From Planctomycetales bacterium (GTDB taxonomy: Bacteria > Planctomycetota > UBA11346): DNA of 8,816 nt. Below are positions 6,585 through 8,816 of this stretch, piece after piece; within the stretch, counting starts at the first letter, position 1, and every line of letters begins with the position of its first letter. The translations under genes were made by a program, and so were the position numbers. The notes beneath the pieces were generated by a model. It searched no databases and was not told the origin of the DNA. It saw only the letters and a list, made by a program, of their open reading frames with translations. The stretch is from contig JANYGY010000143.1 in NCBI GenBank assembly GCA_025362255.1, positions 1-8,816 on the forward strand, written 5' to 3'.

Positions 6585-7262
6585 ATGACGCCGCGCAATC
6601 CCAAGGCCATCGAGTTGTGGCAAACCGCCAAAGCGATCTGCTTTGATGTTGATTCCACCGTGATCCAGGACGAGGGCATCGATGTCCTTGCCGGCTTTGG
6701 CGGAGTCGGCCAACAGGTCGCGGATCTGACCAAAAGCGCGATGGGGGGAAAGGTCCCCTTCGAGTTCGCCCTGTCGCAACGCCTCAGCCTGATCCGTCCG
6801 TCGCGGGCGATGGTCAGCAAATGCCTCAAGGCGCATCCCCCACGGCTGACTGCCGGGGTCGGCGAACTGATCCGCCGCCTGCATGGCCGAGGGACCCACG
6901 TCTATCTCGTCAGTGGCGGCTTCCGGCAGATGATCGATCCGGTCGCGAAACTGGTCGGAATCCCTCCGGAGCGGGTCTTCGCCAACGTCCTGCTCTTCAA
7001 CGCCGACGGCACGTACAAAGGGTTCGATCCCACTCAGCCCACTGCGGTCAGTGGCGGCAAGGCGAAGGCGCTCGCCCAACTCAAAAACCGCTTCGGCTAT
7101 CGTCCGTTGATCATGATCGGAGATGGCGTCACCGACCTCGATGCCCGCCCTCCGGCTGACTGCTTCATCGGTTTTGGCGGTGTTGCAACCCGCGACCGGG
7201 TGGTCGCTGGGGCTGATTGGTTTGTCACTGATTTTTCTGAACTCGACCAGTCACTGATTTGA
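6585..7262 (+). CDS. serB: Phosphoserine phosphatase, animal/plant-type HAD enzyme
   Basis: It removes phosphate from O-phospho-L-serine, the last step of serine synthesis, in the cytoplasm. The HAD motifs are complete: DVDST (21-25, nucleophile Asp21 and acid Asp23), Glu30 in the cap entry, SGGF (110-113), Lys159 in SGGK, and GDGVTD (179-184). The protein is 225 residues long, the same as human PSPH, whose catalytic residues D20, D22, E29, S109, K158 and D179 fall one position earlier. Family strings such as VPFEFALSQRL, YLVSGGFR, FANVLLFNADGTYKGFD and PPADCFIGFGG match the eukaryotic-type branch rather than E. coli SerB, which has an N-terminal ACT-like extension. The ATG is 10 bases after the accD stop, suggesting one operon, with no obvious Shine-Dalgarno. 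Confidence 0.93.
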   Translation: MTPRNPKAIELWQTAKAICFDVDSTVIQDEGIDVLAGFGGVGQQVADLTKSAMGGKVPFEFALSQRLSLIRPSRAMVSKCLKAHPPRLTAGVGELIRRLHGRGTHVYLVSGGFRQMIDPVAKLVGIPPERVFANVLLFNADGTYKGFDPTQPTAVSGGKAKALAQLKNRFGYRPLIMIGDGVTDLDARPPADCFIGFGGVATRDRVVAGADWFVTDFSELDQSLI

Positions 7263-7274
7263 ATCCAGCTCAGC

Positions 7275-7727
7275 ATGAAACACTGGTTGATGAAGTCCGA
7301 ACCAGATGCCTTCAGCATCACGGATCTACAACGGACCACCACTGAGCCGTGGAGTGGCGTACGGAATTATCAAGCTCGCAATTTCATGCGCGATGACATG
7401 CGCGTCGATGACAAAATCCTGCTTTATCACAGCAACGCCAATCCGAGCGGAGTCGCCGGCCTGGCGACGGTCGCCTCTGCGGCGTATCCCGACGCCACCC
7501 AATTCGATGTCGGCAGCGATTACTTCGACCCCAAAGCGACCCTGCAATCGCCTCGCTGGTTTCTCGTCGACGTGCGTTTTTCGAAAATTTTCCCGCGCAC
7601 GATTCCGCTGGCTGAATTACGTCTGATTCCAGACCTGGTCGACATGCTGCTGTTTCAACGCTCGCGCCTATCGGTGCAGCCGGTTGAACCGCGACACTAT
7701 CGCCTGATCGCTGCGCTCGGGTCTTAA
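7275..7727 (+). CDS. EVE-domain protein (Thy28/PUA-like superfamily)
   Basis: The 150-residue protein is a single EVE domain, a PUA-related fold thought to bind modified bases in nucleic acid; its cellular role in housekeeping contexts is unknown. Seen in order: WLMKSEPDAFSI (4-15), WSGVRNYQARNFMRD, LLYHSN (49-54), GVAGLATV, AYPD, YFDPKAT, PRWFLVDVRF and SRLSVQPVEPRHY near the C-terminus. This matches the usual 150-160-residue bacterial EVE proteins over its whole length. The ATG lies 12 bases after the phosphatase stop, so it is probably the last gene of the accD operon. A 7-bp inverted repeat covers its stop codon. Confidence 0.92.
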   Translation: MKHWLMKSEPDAFSITDLQRTTTEPWSGVRNYQARNFMRDDMRVDDKILLYHSNANPSGVAGLATVASAAYPDATQFDVGSDYFDPKATLQSPRWFLVDVRFSKIFPRTIPLAELRLIPDLVDMLLFQRSRLSVQPVEPRHYRLIAALGS

Positions 7728-7744
7728 ACCGTTACCAAACGGTT
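7727..7744 (+). terminator. Short hairpin at the end of the EVE-domain gene, weak terminator candidate
   Basis: AACCGTT (7727-7733) and AACGGTT (7738-7744) form a 7-bp stem with loop ACCA, starting on the last base of the TAA. The downstream ACATCTGCG has no T-run, so Rho-independent termination would be inefficient. It may mark the end of the accD cluster or simply be a chance repeat. Confidence 0.3.
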
Positions 7745-7791
7745 ACATCTGCGTCTCGGCAACCTGGCATGGTGCACCTCACGGAGTCACC

Positions 7792-8358
7792 ATGCAGCCA
7801 CTCGCCCGTATTCCCCCTGTTCTCATCTCCCGTTTCGCGCGGGGCAGATGCCTCGCTCTGCTTGCCCTTGCCCTTGGTGCATCAGCGCCGTGCGCTCTCG
7901 CTCTCGAAGGCGATTACTTCATCGCCAATCCGAGAATCGATTTTACCAAATTTCTCGAACACGCCACCGCGACCAATCTCATCCGCGAAAGGAGTCGCGT
8001 GTCAGAAGCGCTCTTCATCGAGCTGTCGCAGCAGAATGACGTCGCGATTCTCGATGCCCGCAGTGCTGACAAATTCGCCCTCCTGCATGTGGAAAAGGCG
8101 ATCAATCTGCCGTTTCCGGACATCAGCATCGCTTCACTGGCGCGGGTTTTTCCAGATAAAAAACAGATCATCCTGATTTACTGCAACAACAATTTCGACG
8201 CCGCGCCGATCGCCTTCGCATCCAAATCAGCACCGGCGTCCCTCAACATCTCGACCTTCATCTCTCTGCAGTCGTATGGTTATGAAAACGTCTATGAACT
8301 GGGACCGCTTTTGAACGTTACCACCACCCTGATTCCCCTGATCGGACGCAAAGAATGA
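7792..8358 (+). CDS. Exported rhodanese-like domain protein
   Basis: The 188-residue product has a signal peptide: basic residues at 6-19, a hydrophobic core of about 20-33 (LALLALALGA), and an ALA cleavage site near 35-37. It should therefore act in the periplasm or outside the cell. The mature part contains a rhodanese fold: VAILDARSADKF (84-94), HVEKAINLPF (99-108, in place of the usual HIPGAINLP), and IILIYCNNNF with Cys131 where the catalytic cysteine is expected. The active-site loop reads CNNNF instead of the common CxxGxR, so classical thiosulfate sulfurtransferase activity is doubtful. GGAG at 7783-7786, five bases before the ATG, is the best Shine-Dalgarno in the window, consistent with separate expression from the accD cluster. 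The substrate is unknown. Confidence 0.85.
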   Translation: MQPLARIPPVLISRFARGRCLALLALALGASAPCALALEGDYFIANPRIDFTKFLEHATATNLIRERSRVSEALFIELSQQNDVAILDARSADKFALLHVEKAINLPFPDISIASLARVFPDKKQIILIYCNNNFDAAPIAFASKSAPASLNISTFISLQSYGYENVYELGPLLNVTTTLIPLIGRKE

Positions 8359-8362
8359 GCGA

Positions 8363-8379
8363 GCGGCCTCGAAAGCCGC
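8363..8379 (+). other. Small hairpin after the rhodanese-like gene
   Basis: GCGGC (8363-8367) and GCCGC (8375-8379) form a 5-bp stem with a seven-base loop, four bases after the TGA. No T-tract follows, so it is at best a weak or Rho-dependent end. The rest of the gap up to ssrA shows no gene. Confidence 0.25.
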
Positions 8380-8434
8380 CATCTCCATGAAGGGAAACCT
8401 CTCTGCCCATGGGAAAGTTTGCGTAGAACTTGAT

Positions 8435-8462
8435 CTTTCACCGCTGAAATCCCCCCTATGAT
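8435..8462 (+). promoter_or_regulatory. ssrA: Possible ssrA promoter
   Basis: TATGAT at 8457-8462 is a good -10 match, with a poor -35 (CTTTCA, 8435-8440) 16 bases upstream. Transcription would start near 8469, giving a short 5' leader for RNase P to remove before G8488. The nearer TATAGT (8481-8486) is too close to the mature 5' end to serve as its -10. Confidence 0.25.
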
Positions 8463-8487
8463 CGTATTTGTTGACAATGCTATAGTT

Positions 8488-8816
8488 GGGGGCGACCAGG
8501 TTTCGACGGGCATGCACCGGCGCTTTGCCGCGCGTCGTGGTGCGGGAGGCCACGTAAAACACCCGCAAAAAGATACGTGCCGACGATCATGTCGAGTACG
8601 CTCTCGCTGCTTAATTAATTAAGTAACGAGTTGGAGATCCGAGGGTGCTGATGCCCCCGGCAATCTCCACAATAACTCATCAGCTGGCTGACCGAGCCGT
8701 TCAACTACGGTCAGCGAGGAACGGTTGAGCTGGTTCATCACGCAGGCTGGCAGCCGTCGTCGTGGTGAACGAGATTAAACGACTGCCTACACGCGTAGAC
8801 GCGGTGTACGAACATG
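8488..8816 (+). ncRNA. ssrA: Transfer-messenger RNA (tmRNA), 3' end outside window
   Basis: tmRNA rescues stalled ribosomes by acting first as an alanyl-tRNA and then as a template for a degradation tag. The 5' end GGGGGCGACC (8488-8497) followed by TTCGACGGG (8502-8510) is the conserved tRNA-like 5' half. The tag frame GCC GAC GAT CAT GTC GAG TAC GCT CTC GCT GCT TAA (8579-8614) encodes ADDHVEYALAA, with the usual hydrophobic ALAA end. Downstream are pseudoknot-like inverted segments (for example GCTGACCG with CGGTCAGC, 8685-8717) and the conserved GATTAAACGACT near 8771. The visible 329 bases stop in the stretch that normally precedes the T-arm and CCA end, so roughly 40 bases are missing. 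The resume codon could be GCC (8579) or GAC (8582). Confidence 0.95.
8579..8614 (+). other. ssrA: tmRNA proteolysis-tag reading frame (ADDHVEYALAA)
   Basis: Eleven sense codons starting at GCC and ending GCT CTC GCT GCT TAA give the tag ADDHVEYALAA. The C-terminal YALAA is the family signature recognised by ClpXP-type proteases. The N-terminal half (DDHVE) departs from the common ANDxNYALAA pattern. Only this frame ends in ALAA; the frame starting at GTG 8576 does not. Stop codons follow at 8612, 8616, 8620 and 8624. Confidence 0.85.

Noticed and set aside
5714..6829. 371-codon minus-strand ORF over accD and the phosphatase gene
   Set aside because: It is antisense to two proteins with full sets of family motifs, and its own product has no recognisable motif.
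8471..8486. TTGACA (8471) and TATAGT (8481) as the ssrA promoter pair
   Set aside because: They are only four bases apart. Used alone, TATAGT would place the start inside the mature tmRNA.

Overview
This window comes from a moderately GC-rich bacterial chromosome made of housekeeping genes. Genes are packed tightly on both strands around a divergent control region at about 5496-5728. No phage gene, transposase or CRISPR array is visible. The phylum cannot be fixed from the sequence alone. The NusA (KH1 motif GSCVGVRGSRI, no E. coli-style acidic C-terminal repeats) and the layout without rimP or truB do not look like an enteric gammaproteobacterium. From memory, parts of NusA resemble planctomycete/PVC-type proteins, but that placement is tentative.

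Leftward (minus) arm, 5495 to 1: nusA, infB, rbfA and the 5' part of gpsA. The first three form the widespread transcription/translation cluster: NusA controls pausing and termination, IF-2 delivers initiator tRNA, and RbfA matures the 30S subunit. The usual companions rimP (upstream) and truB/rpsO (downstream) are absent at these positions. Instead rbfA is followed 14 bases later by gpsA (glycerol-3-phosphate dehydrogenase), which runs off the left edge. The 225-bp gap between infB and rbfA holds no gene but is full of palindromes: a 13-bp-arm palindrome touching the infB stop, a 16-17-bp perfect stem, and a 117-bp segment bounded by 12-bp inverted repeats that looks like a small non-autonomous element.

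Central divergent region, 5496-5728: on the minus strand it contains a stem-loop array ending in a good intrinsic terminator followed by six T, all upstream of nusA. A competing stem overlaps the terminator arm, so this may be an attenuation leader for the nusA operon.

Rightward (plus) arm: accD (acetyl-CoA carboxylase beta subunit), a phosphoserine phosphatase that matches the animal/plant-type enzyme almost residue for residue, and an EVE-domain protein. They are spaced 10-12 bases apart and are probably one operon. An exported rhodanese-like protein with its own Shine-Dalgarno follows. The window ends inside ssrA (tmRNA), whose tag reading frame encodes ADDHVEYALAA and is followed by stop codons in all three frames; its 3' tRNA-like end lies beyond the window.
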